A stretch of 52,473 nt of DNA, from positions 1 to 52,473 of the forward strand of contig JAWQRO010000148.1 in assembly GCA_033557835.1 (NCBI GenBank), read 5' to 3'. The notes beneath the pieces are model-generated. The model worked only from the letters and a program-made list of their open reading frames with translations. It ran no database searches and was not told where the DNA came from. This stretch comes from Helochares maculicollis (taxonomy: Eukaryota > Arthropoda > Insecta > Coleoptera > Hydrophilidae). A program made the position numbers and the translations under genes. Numbering within the stretch: position 1 is the stretch's first letter; each line of letters opens with the position of its first letter. Below are positions 10,141 to 23,029 of this stretch, piece after piece.

Positions 10141-12140
10141 AACATTTAGTTTAACTGAGGCATTTCGAACTCAGTTTTTACTTCTAGTTGTCTTAGTGGA
10201 AACTTCAACTTTTTTGAAAAGTTTTTCGCCAGCTCCTGCGAATTGAAAATCTGATTTTAAATGATCGAATCTGCGAATTTTTTATCGTAAAAACCTTCGA
10301 AGACTCTTTGTTTTATCATAGGAAATTTTGTTGATCTTAGCCAAAAAAATTCAAAGTCCAATGACTCTACTTCACATGACTAAGACTAAATTTCCTCTAA
10401 TAAATTATAGCGCTGTTGCTGTAAGTTGAAAAGCTGGAGGCAGTTAGTGACCTCTTTGTGTAATCTTTAGTTTGTTTATATTTAATCCTTTTAAGAGGTC
10501 TGCTTACACTTTAAGGCCACAATATTTCATAATTCTTGTTGACTTTACAAATAGGACCGCACAAAGAGGACGACAAGCTGTCTACTCTGCATTTTTCTTG
10601 GCAACCACTGGCAGTGCCAATTTTACTTGATACATTCACTGGTAATACCTGACAGATGTTGAACTAAATGCGTAGTTGTGATTCTTCCGACTGCAGTTTT
10701 CAGAAATTATTTTGTTTTCAAGAGAGGATTTAAACTTCAAGGTTTTCAATGTTCAAGCACATATAGTTCGTTCTTTACATTTTAATTTATAGTTATGCGA
10801 AGCGAAAAACCTCTCGGAGAAAGTAATTTCCAACGTTACAACTTCCGAAATAATTTTCTTTGACTAAAATGTAACTTCGTAAATCCGTTAGTTCAACAAA
10901 GGGTAGTTAGACGATCGCTCTAGTAGCCTTTGCGAATTTAATGGTCGATTTAATTTCACTTGTATCTCCTCACTCTCAATGAACTTTGGAGTCGCCCTGC
11001 TCAACAAAGGGCAATACATCCCGGTTATGATTTCCTGTATCAGCTTTTTATTTAAGAAACTTGTTATATGCGGCAGTTTTAAATTATTTATTAACCCTTG
11101 TAGCTCGCGATGGCCTTCCAGTCCGGATTTACGTCCCAAGGGGGCGAGGTCCGTTCCGTTATGACGTCCAAATCGAGCAATCCAACATCATCCCAACACT
11201 CGAAGCATCTATTATCATTTTCTATTATACCTGAGCAATTACATTTAATAAATGTTTCCTTTTCGAGACTAAGGATGTTACATCTATCTCTTAAAGAGTG
11301 CATTAAATCAACCAGGATGAGTTCTGCACAATCTGCGCGCAAGAAGAGAACCTGGGAGAAGAAAAAACCGGCAGTGTTCTCACGCTATTCTAGGTTATTT
11401 ACCATTAATATACTTATGAATATACGGACCATGCACACACACAGGTGTTCTGGATCTTCGCTTCATGCAGTTCTAACCTTTTACGTAGCGGGAAAAAGTC
11501 GTCACACGACGGCCGGAATGACTTACTCCGAAGGATTTGCAGCTACCATGCGTGAATAAAACTGCTTCTTATGCCAGCCTAAGACGGCTGGATCGTCACA
11601 AAAGGCAAATAATTATATCGACTCCATTGCAAATTAGAATTCCAAGGTATTGGACTGCTGTCAGCCTCAAATAAAGATGTAATTTACACTTAAACCTGCT
11701 GATTGCTTCGACCAACATGGGAAGATTACTCCATGTTTTTCTCAACTTTACATGCATGGTCTGGGCTGCACGCGATGTGTGGATACTTTTTGAAACTAAG
11801 AAGGATTATCAATATAATTTATTTTGATTGTTAATTCTATGAAAAATTGGAAAAATTTCAATTATTTCAAATCATACATGTTCATGCATACATTGAACGA
11901 GAAATTATATGTATGAAATTATTAATAAATTTTAGAAATTTGTTAAATATTTATTTTATATACATGTTGCAAACGTTATGCGTTTTTGTTGCTGGCAATT
12001 ATTTTTTCAATCGTGCCAAGCAAATATTTCAATTCCCAAATTTATTAAATGTTGATTGAGCTCCGCGCTTCATGTATACTTGCTTGGTAATTTTATCCAT
12101 AATCTCCCGTTTTAATTTTGGACTTCCAGCTTAAGCTACA
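10141..12140. other. non-coding stretch without recognised gene
   Basis: The longest frame of the region (11110-11559, plus strand, 149 codons) and frames opposite it (10888-11139 and 11091-11342, minus strand) overlap one another, show no family motif and have no clear splice context. I see no transposon motif here. Confidence 0.5.
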
Positions 12141-12350
12141 CGATTCTAGCGAAGCTAAGTTTTTTTAGCCTATTACCGCCTCTTCAATCCCGAAATAATG
12201 GGCGCGAGTAGTCGCTGTCGTCGAGCAAATAAGGTCATACGTGCCGTTAAGCATAAATTACGTCTCCGAAATTAATTGGCAAGCAGAATAATTAGAGGAT
12301 TAATTATTTCACAGAATAGCTGCGACTGTGAAGGTTGGGAACTCTAGTAA
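12141..12350. promoter_or_regulatory. candidate conserved-type non-coding element
   Basis: About 200 bp of mixed composition in AT-rich DNA, without an open frame. It contains AAGGTCA (nuclear-receptor half-site, near 12228), aaattaattgg and ggattaattattt (homeodomain-type TAATTA cores near 12270 and 12300), and CpG-containing words between. The texture resembles insect developmental enhancers. Conservation cannot be tested here. Confidence 0.3.
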
Positions 12351-15300
12351 TCTGGTTGGGTGTACCCTTATATTAAATAGGATTAGTTTGTTTTACATCC
12401 ACATCCAGACTTACACCTGTCTATCATAATAATAGAGATGTAAACGGGCCATAATACGGAATAACTTGTTTTACACTTGCTTAACCCTTTCCGAGCCATT
12501 GCTGTTGGAATTAAATTACTTGTGGAGGAATGTTGTCAAAATATACATTAGAATCTACCTACACCTGCGTTATCTGCGAATTTATGCTTATTATTTTGTA
12601 ATGGGATAAATTTTAAACAGGATGGCGGACGAGATTTTCGAAAAATGTTGAGTCGTGTATTCTGATGAAATAATTCAAAATATTTAAATTAATAATTCCC
12701 CAAATTCCTGCAATACTCAGTACTGATACTAAGCTGTTATAGCTCATTTATTCCTGATTGTGATTCATGATGCTTAGATCTTCTAATTTTGTTCCATAGA
12801 ATTCAACATCTAACATTTTGGTATCCTCTGTGTAATTTAACTGACAACTGCGGATAGAATCTATTACAGATATGAGATAAATCTATGCTGGAGAGATGTT
12901 TTCACCAATAAAGCGAGGGTAGATCAATTTAAGAATACAAGTAAAATTTTAATGTAGTGAAAAGTGATCTAATGTAGTTTGTTTGACATTCAGCCCAAAT
13001 AAATTGATTTGCCAATATATTATCTACATATTTATTGATTAGAAATGATCTGAAATTTCGCTTTTGCACCTAAAATTCTTAAGACATCTCTTCTCGCGTA
13101 GACCTAATAAATAAATATCGCATCTTGATTGACTTAATGATGAATTCAAATCTTCAATAATTTACGTAAAATTACTGATTGTGTTCTGTCGTTCAGCTAA
13201 ATTAGGCTTGTTTTGCTCTGAATTTCCTTTAGTACATGTTCAATGCATTATGTTCAAAGCTTGGATGTAACAATGAACTCCGAGTAACATCAGTTAATAT
13301 TAGTCTAGTTCTTTACGCTTAACTTAAATTACACCCGTTACTTTACACATGCTTACTTAACTTTATGCTTAGAATTACAGCGCTATAGTAGGAACTGTTT
13401 TTTATAAATCAAAATATTAAGCATCAGTTTCTGTAGAATTCAATATAACTAGCTTTACTAATGAATTATATTACAATAAGTCTGCAAATTTTCAGTGCCA
13501 TATTTTTGATATAAGCTAAATAAATATATAAACAAAAAAAAAGATTGATTGATGACTAATAAAAAACAATGCATGATAGCTTGTAGACCAGCACTAACTG
13601 CATAACTAAACACAACATCAATTCTCCCGATAAACTACTCCCCAACATATTTATAATGCTTTATTCTAACTTTAAGTATGTAAAATTTGCGATTGTTTCT
13701 TTTGGGGCAGTATTTTTATTTTTGTAAGCAAATATGCAACAATCGTTTCAACTTCTTTTCAAGGACATTGAGGTTTTTCAATAATTGTAGGTCGTTTCTT
13801 GGTGCAGACCGTCTGGTGGAGGCTTGAAACTTGTGGAAGTAGTAAGACCTAACATATCAAAACTGAACTTATGTTCATAATAGGGAACAACTATATGAAA
13901 ATAAGAGACTACACGCTGCAATAAAGATGGAAACAGCTGTATATGATATATATTAAATCTTTGTGAAAATGCATGTTTCGCTGACAACTTTCTCGCCATT
14001 CATCGCTAGCTTAAAGTCATCTTTTAACTGATAAATTTTCTACCAGCAATCTTGTCATCCATCTAGTTTGATGTAAGTCAGCAGATCTACTAAATTAAAT
14101 GCATTTTAGGAACTTCTCTTTCTAAAAAAGTATCGTAAGATTCTGCAAATGTCATCTCGAGGTTGATGTATTAGCAGAAAAAAATCTTGTTGTTGGCAAC
14201 TTCAGCTATGATGATTGTTTCGGCGACATCAGTTATGATTTTGTAGAAGTTTTAAACCTTTTGCATATCTGTATACTAGGATCATTAGTCGGGATGAGCA
14301 ATTGATCCAATACATTTGACAGCATTATATCGTTTCAACAAGCAAGTCAAAGCATTTGGTTGTCTATTATTTTGTATCCAAAAGAACGCATATCCTACTT
14401 CTTAAGTCGGTATTTATTGCAAAACAACCAAATTGCCTTATCGCTAAAATTCCACGTTTCAATTTGTAGCCCGATGTAAATTGATCAACTCCATGTTCTG
14501 ATACCAAAATCCGGTGCCGACCTATAGCTTCATATCTAATACTATCTTCTATAAGCTTGCCAGCCCAACAGCTTGTAAATGGCAATTAGGTTTTAACTCG
14601 TTTTAGAGATACTACGCAATGGTTTTTCGACTTTTCACACGTTGATGAGGAATGGAAAACCTAATGACATTTTACTTTTACGGACCACATCCAGCAATTT
14701 TCTAAGTAGATGTCACGCGACCAAAACTGCTTTAGTTAGAAAGTTAGAAATAAATTGAATTAAAGCTAATACACCATTAATAATGTATTTTATAGTTCAT
14801 AATTAGGGTGGTTGCATTCTGGTCAATTATAATAGGACTATTTTTATTTGGTTAGTTTTAATTAAAACAATATTTAATGACTTTAAATGTTTAATAGCCA
14901 TTTCGCTTTGCAGTTTCGCTTCCATTAAAAAATGTTGAAGATAGGAATGTCTCACGTGTGTAGCCTAATTACTTTGATGGTTTTGTAGCTTAAATAGTTG
15001 CTTAGTAATCAAACTAATAACTAAGCAGTCACAAGCTGTGTGAAACAAACCGTGAACCAAAAATTTTGCTTTGCTTCAAATTTAACTCATATCATATCAA
15101 ACTTCCAAACACCTACAAAAAAAACATCGTCACAAATGACTTTATGTAAATAATTTACTTTAGATCGAGAGTTCTCAAACCAAACAAGGCATATAAAAAA
15201 ACTATGTGGATATAATGAACCTTATTGTAGGTTTTTACTTCAGCACGAGATTTACACCCCAGAACAGAAATGAGCAACTCCACGAACATTTTTTGTTCAA

Positions 15301-15700
15301 AAGTGCAAAATGTTTGTCGTGTACATCCATAAATTGCGTAGATTTAATGAAACTGTATGAGATTTTTAAACCAAATATTCACTTCTAATATTTGCTAGCA
15401 AATTGTGTACAAACAGTGCCCAACAATGTTGCACATATTTACATGCAATATATACAAATCCTCGGTAATAACTAAGGTTTGGCAGGAACTCCTTCATAAT
15501 CGAATATTGGAAGAAATAAGGTAATAGGGAATATTAGGAAATAGCTTAGGGAGTCCTCCAGACTGAATAATTTTAGAATACTCATTTTGTTTAATTAATT
15601 CCAATAAATCGCAAAGCTATTAAGAACAAAATGTAACGGAAATGTAGCTCTGAATTGAATTGCATAGCAATATCCTTACTAAGAGCAAAAATAATACAAC
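12351..15700. other. AT-rich non-coding stretch
   Basis: No gene, RNA or transposon recognised. Frames at 13778-13999 and 14367-14585 (minus) and 15206-15388 (plus) are short and featureless. Confidence 0.6.
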
Positions 15701-16251
15701 AAACGACAATAATTAGAACCGACCTAAGCAAAGCGTACTTTGTACCTCATTTGGCACAGATATAGCGAGTGTGTTTAGATAAGCAGTTGTTGCAGCAACA
15801 ACGCACCAGGCAAGCTAACATTGCCAGTAGTAGTGCAATCCTAAGACCGCAGATAGCTTGGCGCGCTGAGAAATAGATAATAGTGCCTCGCAACAACCAG
15901 CTAGTCCGAGTCAGCTGTGTGTTGGTTGGTTCGACTTGACAACATCGCCCACAATTGTGGACCTACTCGCGTATTAGATTATAAAAAAACTCCTGCTTAC
16001 GTCACGCTGTACACCACATTATATCTCCACTGGTCCAAGCCAGACAGCCTGACGCTCTTGTGATGTGGGCAACGCAACGGCAGGCAGCGTGAGGAGAGGA
16101 GGTGCACAGCAAACGACCAGGCAAGCGGTAGGAGTCACACAGCGAGAGTTGTACTATACTCGTGCCTAGAAAGCACAGAATCAAGGTCAAATGTTACAAA
16201 GTTTTTCCTATTAGGACGGCGATGCGAAGAGGACCAAGAGGAGGAGGAGAA
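15701..16251 (+). promoter_or_regulatory. candidate promoter / 5' exon ending in a strong splice donor
   Basis: This is one of the least AT-rich blocks in the left half. It holds a perfect inverted repeat GTTGTTGC-a-GCAACAAC (15786-15802), a CAGCTG E-box near 15915, a CRE half-site tacgtcac near 15998, and a purine-rich run that ends in gagaa|gtaagt with the donor at 16252. Just before the donor a small frame starts with ATG at 16222 (MRRGPRGGGE, ending in phase 0). The block could be a promoter plus first exon of a plus-strand transcript with a long first intron. No TATA box or initiator is obvious, and the coding reading is weak. Confidence 0.3.
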
Positions 16252-19200
16252 GTAAGTGGTGTACTCTCCTCTTTACAATATAGACCGGTTAAACCAGTTG
16301 ATCCCAGCTCAAAAATACTATTTTTCGACGTTTTTTCGAGACGTCCGACTGAAAAGGCGAAAGAGATCACGAGATTGTGAGGCTATCTATAGCGTAGTAA
16401 CGAAGAGCCCATTAAAATCTAAAATCGCTTTCGGTTAGGTTTATGTACGTGATCAAAATCACGATTTATTTCTTGTAAACTTGGATTTACATTTCTGTTT
16501 ATGGTTTTAGAGCTCGATAATAATTTCCTATTATTATATAATGGATTCCTGGCTTTTCACGTTGCATCCAAATAAATGTACTTACTTAGCTATTCTCTCC
16601 GCTAGATCGCGCTCCTAAAGGAAACAAATTCTGAATAGGTTTGCATAAATCATGTGGAGGAACTCTTGCACGGATTGCTAGTTCCTAACTTGGTTCACAT
16701 CATTTAAATCGTGTTTTTAGAGGGAAAAAATTAAGTTTATTTCCTTTCTGCTCCTGTAGACCATCAATCAAATCGGAGAAGAAGGCACCGGGATCACCAT
16801 TCAAATATATAGGAAGCAAATAGTAAAAATAGAAGAGCGAGCGAGCGATCCTGAAACCTGAGAAATACGAAGCGGAGTGAGGCTTTAGTAGTGTAAGGCG
16901 CCGCTGAATTCTTTGACAGAGCATTAATAATCTTGGTGAAATGCTTTAAGATGAGAGATTGGAATTGGACCCTGAGAATCGGATCGCACTCCACACGTAC
17001 CTAACTTTGAGCCGAACGAGTGAATACCGCCGCTAAGCTGCCGCATCTAATGGTCCAACTTCGTGAACTGACATGATGTTCCGAAACATATTAGCTTTTG
17101 CATACACAGAGGGAGGTTGAGCATACATGGATTGCGCCAAATAAATTTTTGGGATAAAATGAAGTGGAACTTCTGGTCTGTCGATTCCCTTCCAGCTGTT
17201 GGGAGCGGGCGGAAATCATGCGTATACAACTGAAATAGATTAGAATTACTCAACGTTTCAACTTGATTATCATAGGTCACCCACATATCAAAATAGAAAG
17301 CTGAAAAACACGAGATAATGATAGAGTCATGTAGAAACAATAAAAACTAATAATTAGTTTTGCCAGAAGATAAGCCGTAACAGCCAGAAGGCAAAACAAA
17401 CAACAAATAGGAAGTGCAGATATCGTAATTGCGCTTCAATTCCATTTTTACAGAGCGAGGAGAATTCTCTGATGATTGTAATTCTGTCCCGGTTCAGAGA
17501 AAACGATTACTGTATTGCGTTCAAACTTGACCTTTTTATAGATTTTTTCTCGTTCGCGTCCGTGGTTATTACTTCGAAACAGGCGTTTCTATTAAATGGG
17601 ATTCTCTCGATACTTTTCGTGGTTACTGCTTCTATCTACTTTCATTTGGCTATTTGTATGCCGTTTAGCATATACATAACTTTACACTTATAACATTTTC
17701 CTTTGTTACATTAAAATATAAATATAATTGAAAAAGTTGCAATTGATAACTTATTACATTTCACTAATGCTAATTGAAATAGAATTCCTATTATAAGTTT
17801 TTCGGCATTATTATGGAAGTATTAGCGCAGATTTAGTCACTGGAGGCCTTGTGTAAAAAATTTGTAGCGCGTTATTTAACTAAGCATATACTGGCGAAAT
17901 AGTAATTTACGATTGTTACCTGCGCAATTAGTGGAGGCATGTGGTAGAAATTTAGCACATCAGAATCAATTTTGGGCATTTCCAGTGACTTGTCTCTGTG
18001 TGCGAATGAATATAGTATCATAAAAGCTTTGTGATCTCAATGTACCAAACATGATGCAAGTTTATTATAACAACATCCCTTTTATTCTAAATCTACAAGT
18101 ACCACGTAAACAAAGCTGTTTGAGTAAAGTAAATAAATAATAAAGATACGATTTGCTTAATAAATCCTAAACCCTATTTACCCAAAAATTCATGAAGATA
18201 GTCTTATTTGTAATACTTATTCGAATATAGTACTTACATGTATAATTTCAAATATTATGGTGAGTAGTACCTTATAGTTTGCAAGCAAAATGAGAATTGT
18301 TATAATCAATTATAGACAACTTGGAAGTTAACCTTATAAGCAAATTCTTAGAAATCTGGGAAAACTTAGAAAAAAATCTTCTATTTTTTAAATTTGAATA
18401 CTGTTATGTTTTTACTTAATAAAGGGGTGCAAGTAAAGGTGTAATACTTTTGTACATTTTGGAATGTTTTTGTCTTTGTTTTTTAAGCAAATCTGTCTTC
18501 TCAATTAATATAAATAGTAAGACTTTTCTTGATTTAGAAGTTGCCTTGCTTATTCATAATTAAACATAAATTTTTATCATGTAAAGCCAAACACAGCTAT
18601 TATTATATTTGATTATTCATAAATTAAATAATAGTCTGAAATTAACAAACTAACGAAATTTCAGGTTGATTGGTTAGTCTAAAGTAGGGTTTTACTGGTA
18701 AACAGTTTAATAAGTCTCTTCTGGAGGTAGTAACAACTAAGATACCAAGAGGGGATACCTATGCAACACAGCACAAAAAAGAGGAAGAACATTTATGAGG
18801 ATATTCTCTGCAATATGAATCGAAGTAACTGCATATGATATATCCTTAAAAATACATTGTCGATTTTAGCCATAGATAATATTAAGCTGATATTAATAAA
18901 TTTCCGAAAGTAAAATATAACAGTGTACAACGCAAAAACTGTTTAGATTTTTCTAACTTTTCGTAAAATGACTTATAAATTTATGATAGAATCCTAATTT
19001 TGAAAATCATAGGAATTAAAATAAAACTATTGGGGTTTAGACAATTAATCATGTTTGAACAGACTAGTTTACATGTATTTATTTCAATAAAACAGTTATG
19101 AATAGTCCTATGAAATAAAAGAATTGTTTTCAAATTGAAGATGATGAAGCAAAGACGATCAACGCTATCCTTCGACGTATAGTACAGTGAGAAAAATAAG

Positions 19201-22200
19201 AAGTAAAGAAAGACCATGACTGAGATGCAAGAAAAAAGAAGACATAATTTGTTGGTAATTTGCTTACATGACTGTTTTTCAATATTTGTGCACGATTTAT
19301 TGTCACTAAATCTAAAATAAATAGTCTTGAAGTAAAATTGGAAGTAGTGAGGAATTGAGGGTTCTTTACTTACTCCAACGAATCATTTTCAGTGTTTTGT
19401 CTTCTGATTTCTTTTCAAAAATCGTTAGTTAGAAATTGTGCAAGTTACCTGCTGCCATCTATCTTCAAATTCGTTGATGTGGTTTAGAAAGGCTCATCTG
19501 GAAGTATTCTTAGCAATTTATTTCATATAGATTTAATGAGTATAAATTATTCAAGACTCTATCTCGTGCCTCATTAATATTTTGTATAGAGCTCATCTTC
19601 TTCAAGATGTTAAAAGAAAAACATCTCATAACGAACAAAATTGATCAAAAATTAAGCTTCTAGGGCTTCGGCCTAATCTCAATTTTTATCTAGTAATTTT
19701 TAATGTTTTGTTAAGTATGTGCTAGTTGTTTTTAACTTTCAAGATTACTTTGTCTTATAAGTATTTCCGGTGGCTCTAAAAATGTATATAGATCTACAGT
19801 TATGCTCTCTCAATCTAAAGAACAGCTCAAACTATCTGACGGCTATCGTCGCTTCACACACGGCATTTTATTGAAGATACATTTACTGCACGATTTTTGT
19901 ATAATATGTAGTAATGTAAAAAGTAAGCATCAGAGAAAAAAATATATGCGATTATAAAACGATATTTTAGAATCAAAAAGTATGCAAAATGTAAAAAATT
20001 ATTTCGAAGCGTAGGTAACAAAAGTCATCACTAGCTAAGCGTAACTGAATTAGCCAATATGTTCTAGAATAAACGAGAGCAGATTGACACTTTTCTTAGA
20101 TTTTCTTGTTAATAATTATGCGGTGACCTATAGCTTGTTGCAAAATGAATAGTAATTGCTTACTAGAAATAATGTAAATATAATAATTATTTCTTTTTTT
20201 TTAAGAAAAGATTGATTCTTCTGAGAAAAATGATAGGTAATGGCGCAGTATATTATAATTTTTGAATTATAAACATAATCAATTACATTAAATAATTCAG
20301 TGAAGGTACTTATAAAATGTGGATAATGAAGTTTTTAAATGATATTGATTTAATATTCGAATAATATAAAGACATGAAAATGCTAATATGTACTTATGCA
20401 TACTATTTGGGCTAAATATTTTGTACGTAGCATATTTCCTTATTTTACGTGAAGCAATGGAAAATCCTATAAATAAAGCAAATTAAGTAATTATAATTGC
20501 TTTGGCATCACCTATCAATGAGTATAGTTTTCATAAATTCCCGGATAGAGTAATGTAAACTTTAGCTGGGAATTTAATACTAGTTACCATTGTAGAATCT
20601 AATGAAAGAGATGTCTTTAAGATTCTTATTAGAACCAAATTGTTATACAAAGTTTAAGTACTTTATAATTAACGCTTTCTTAACTAGTGAGAACTTAGGT
20701 AAGTTCCATCTTTAGTTTGGTAGACTATCTTGGACCTATAGATATTTTCAGGTGGTTTCTTTTAAGACAATGGGCGCAACTATTTAGATTTTTGATATAG
20801 ACATTTATGGATAATGGCGTAGAAAGTATTTTTCAATGCACTACAAGGTCAAATTATTTTGTACGAAAAAGCTGATCAGCTATACTTTCTTAAGCTTAAA
20901 AATGAGACAAAAAACAAATTAAGTTAATATTCATAAACAAATTTGCGTTTCGATAAGAAATTTTAAATTCCATAGTTTATCGCCAGGAAGATTTTTAAAT
21001 GTAAAAGCAAAATAACAATTTTAATTCGATGATAATTTTAAGCCTGCCATATATTAGAATTTGTTGTTTATAAATACTATCATATCATTTTTTATCACTG
21101 TTTATTCTTTCCGTAAGTTCTAGATATGCAGCTATAGAGATATTTTGCATTGCAATGAATATTTGCTTTATAACACATTTTCACGCCCAATAAAGTTTGA
21201 AAAAATATTAGATGCCGTTCGTGAAATGCCTTTGTTTATTTGATATTGTTGTTTTCATTCAGCTAGGTAATTGTAACAACGACTACAACAGGATATAGTT
21301 ATGTATATAAGCTCTTAATTTGTAGATTACCGTCTGTTATTTGAAACGTAATCACTCAATAAAGGTGATCTCAAAACACTTTCCCGTATATAATTCCTTT
21401 ATCTATCGAATTAGTGAATAGTGGGTCTCATGTTGCTGTATTAAAAAACTATTTGCTTCCACTGATTAAAAGAAGATTTTTATAAAGACATTAACAAGTG
21501 TGACGTACTAAAACAGTTAAAACCAGAATATTTATGGGCGCCATTAGAATTTGCATTAAGCTATAAAACGGGTTTATGATGAAAAAAGTATGTTTTGAAG
21601 CTGTGACCCATATTGCAAATAACTGATTTTCTGAAGATGTACTTATACAAAACTTACATTTATAGACGTACTATTTAATTAAAGTAAACGACGACCATCT
21701 AGTAAAATAAAAGTCTTAATATCCATCCTGGAAAATCCGACCCGATATCTCCTTTCATAAATCCCCGGATCTCGTGAAAAGCCGAAAACTATTCAAATTT
21801 GTTTATTTTAATAGCAAAACGGTACAGCCACGTCCGGTTATCCTATTTATTACATTTAATGGAGGATAATTCAATTTTATGAACGTATAATTCACCACTT
21901 ATTTTATTTTTGATGTTATAAAGGTTGATGTATACTCTCAAAGTCCGTGTAATTTATAAAAAAGTTGGGAATTTATAGCTCGTTACATTATTTATCACTT
22001 TTCATTTGAAAATGTGCCAAATGCATTTCAAAATAAATTATCTTGTTGCCCGAGCTGTTTTTAGCGTTCAAAAAATTTCTTGATGTTCTTCATATGTAAT
22101 GGTGATTTCTTACGTACCCTTGATTTCAACATAGCTCTGTAAGAATGATTAATAAGACTTGAAAAAAACTGTTATTATATAGGCATAGTAAACAAAATAT

Positions 22201-22373
22201 AAGACTAGTAAGAATATAGTATTAGTAAAAAGTTCTGAGACGATGGAAAAATTATGTGCATATTGTAATTAATATGTGAATTTGATTTGTTGGTATGTAT
22301 TTAATTTTATTGGTTTGCGGAACTAAGGCCCAGCCTGTAGGTGCCTAGTGTACATAAACATTTTGATTTGCAG
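16252..22373. other. AT-rich stretch, intron-like or intergenic
   Basis: About 6 kb with increasing AT content. Short frames occur (for example 17047-17340 minus, 17472-17693 plus, 18981-19217 minus) but none shows motifs or credible splice borders. I see no transposon motif and no RNA gene. Confidence 0.6.
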
Positions 22374-22424
22374 CAGCGACTTGAAACCGCAGCCGAACTA
22401 AAGACCGAAACGCCTTTTGAATAA
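22374..22424 (+). CDS. possible terminal coding exon (weak)
   Basis: An acceptor-like ttttgatttgcag ends at 22373. The frame that follows encodes QRLETAAELKTETPFE and stops at 22422-22424, inside aataataaataaataataac, which supplies AATAAA poly(A) signals. The frame is closed by stops just upstream of the acceptor, as expected for an intron. It is only 16 codons, so chance is a serious alternative. No upstream exon of matching phase was found. Confidence 0.15.
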   Translation, partial: QRLETAAELKTETPFE

Positions 22425-22634
22425 TAAATAAATAATAACATAAGCGCAGAAAAAACGGCAGCTGTTTTAAGTTTTATCGCTCAAATTCAATGCCGCATTT
22501 ATTACTTCTTTAATAAGAGAGCGGTCCACGCCTTAACATGCAAGAAAAAACGGCATTAAAATAATCAATGTTAATCTGAGTATTGTGAAAAAATACGCGC
22601 ATACAACGGACATGGATTTAATAATATAATCGTC

Positions 22635-22661
22635 CACGGTAGAGAACCGGTTTTTACCGTG
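22635..22661. repeat. nested inverted repeats around a Grainyhead-like site
   Basis: CACGGTA (22635-22641) and TACCGTG (22655-22661) are exact complements, and the perfect palindrome AACCGGTT lies between them. Cruciform-capable. Confidence 0.6.
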
Positions 22662-22855
22662 TAGTAAACACTATATATATATTTTTCTATCTCTGTGTGA
22701 GCGTGTATCGATGAAGAAAACCGGTCGTTCGTTTGCGGTCTAGAGAAAGATAGAGATGGTGACTAATAGTTTTTAACAAGGTTAGTGCTGCTATTGCTTG
22801 ATCTTTGCTTCGTTCCATTTGCTGGGTTTGTTATGGTTCTGGTTGCGAATAAGCA

Positions 22856-22872
22856 CCGGTAGATGGCGCTGT
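22856..22872 (+). promoter_or_regulatory. CTCF-like site
   Basis: accggtagatggcgctg contains the AGATGGCGC core used by insect CTCF, with a suitable 5' flank. It is the only such match I noticed in the window. CTCF marks insulators and chromatin domain borders; occupancy here is unproven. Confidence 0.4.
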
Positions 22873-23029
22873 AAGTATGGAAGTCCTGGGTGAGGAAATG
22901 TTTCCCTAAGATAATCTTCTATTTAGCAGTTGCCCTTTGACCAATGGAATTTCCCAACATACAACTGAATTTATTTCGATTGATTTCTAAAATTAGGAAT
23001 TTCCAACAGCATCAAAAATTGTAAATATT

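Larger units (their letters stand above)
22625..22880. promoter_or_regulatory. cluster of Grainyhead-like and CTCF-like sites
   Basis: Three CCGGT-cored sites lie within about 215 bp: AACCGGTT (22645-22652), AAAACCGGT (22717-22725) and CACCGGTAG (22855-22863), the last running into AGATGGCGCT. AACCGGTT is the Grainyhead/CP2 consensus. The first copy sits in the loop of a CACGGTA...TACCGTG stem. A strong donor-like gtaagtat follows at 22871. The whole suggests a regulatory node or an insulated promoter region. Evidence is motif match only. Confidence 0.4.

Noticed and set aside
11110..11559. Longest open frame of the window (149 codons, plus strand)
   Set aside because: No motif or family resemblance. 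Frames on the opposite strand overlap part of it, composition is unremarkable, and no splice or promoter context supports it.
15925..15945. tRNA B-box-like ggttcgac
   Set aside because: The downstream bases do not complete a B box and there is no A box or cloverleaf at the right distance.
18721..18760. let-7-like word ggaggtagtaacaac
   Set aside because: Differs from let-7 after the first bases and no precursor hairpin forms around it. I also looked for several other well-known insect microRNAs by eye and found none, which is not an exhaustive search.
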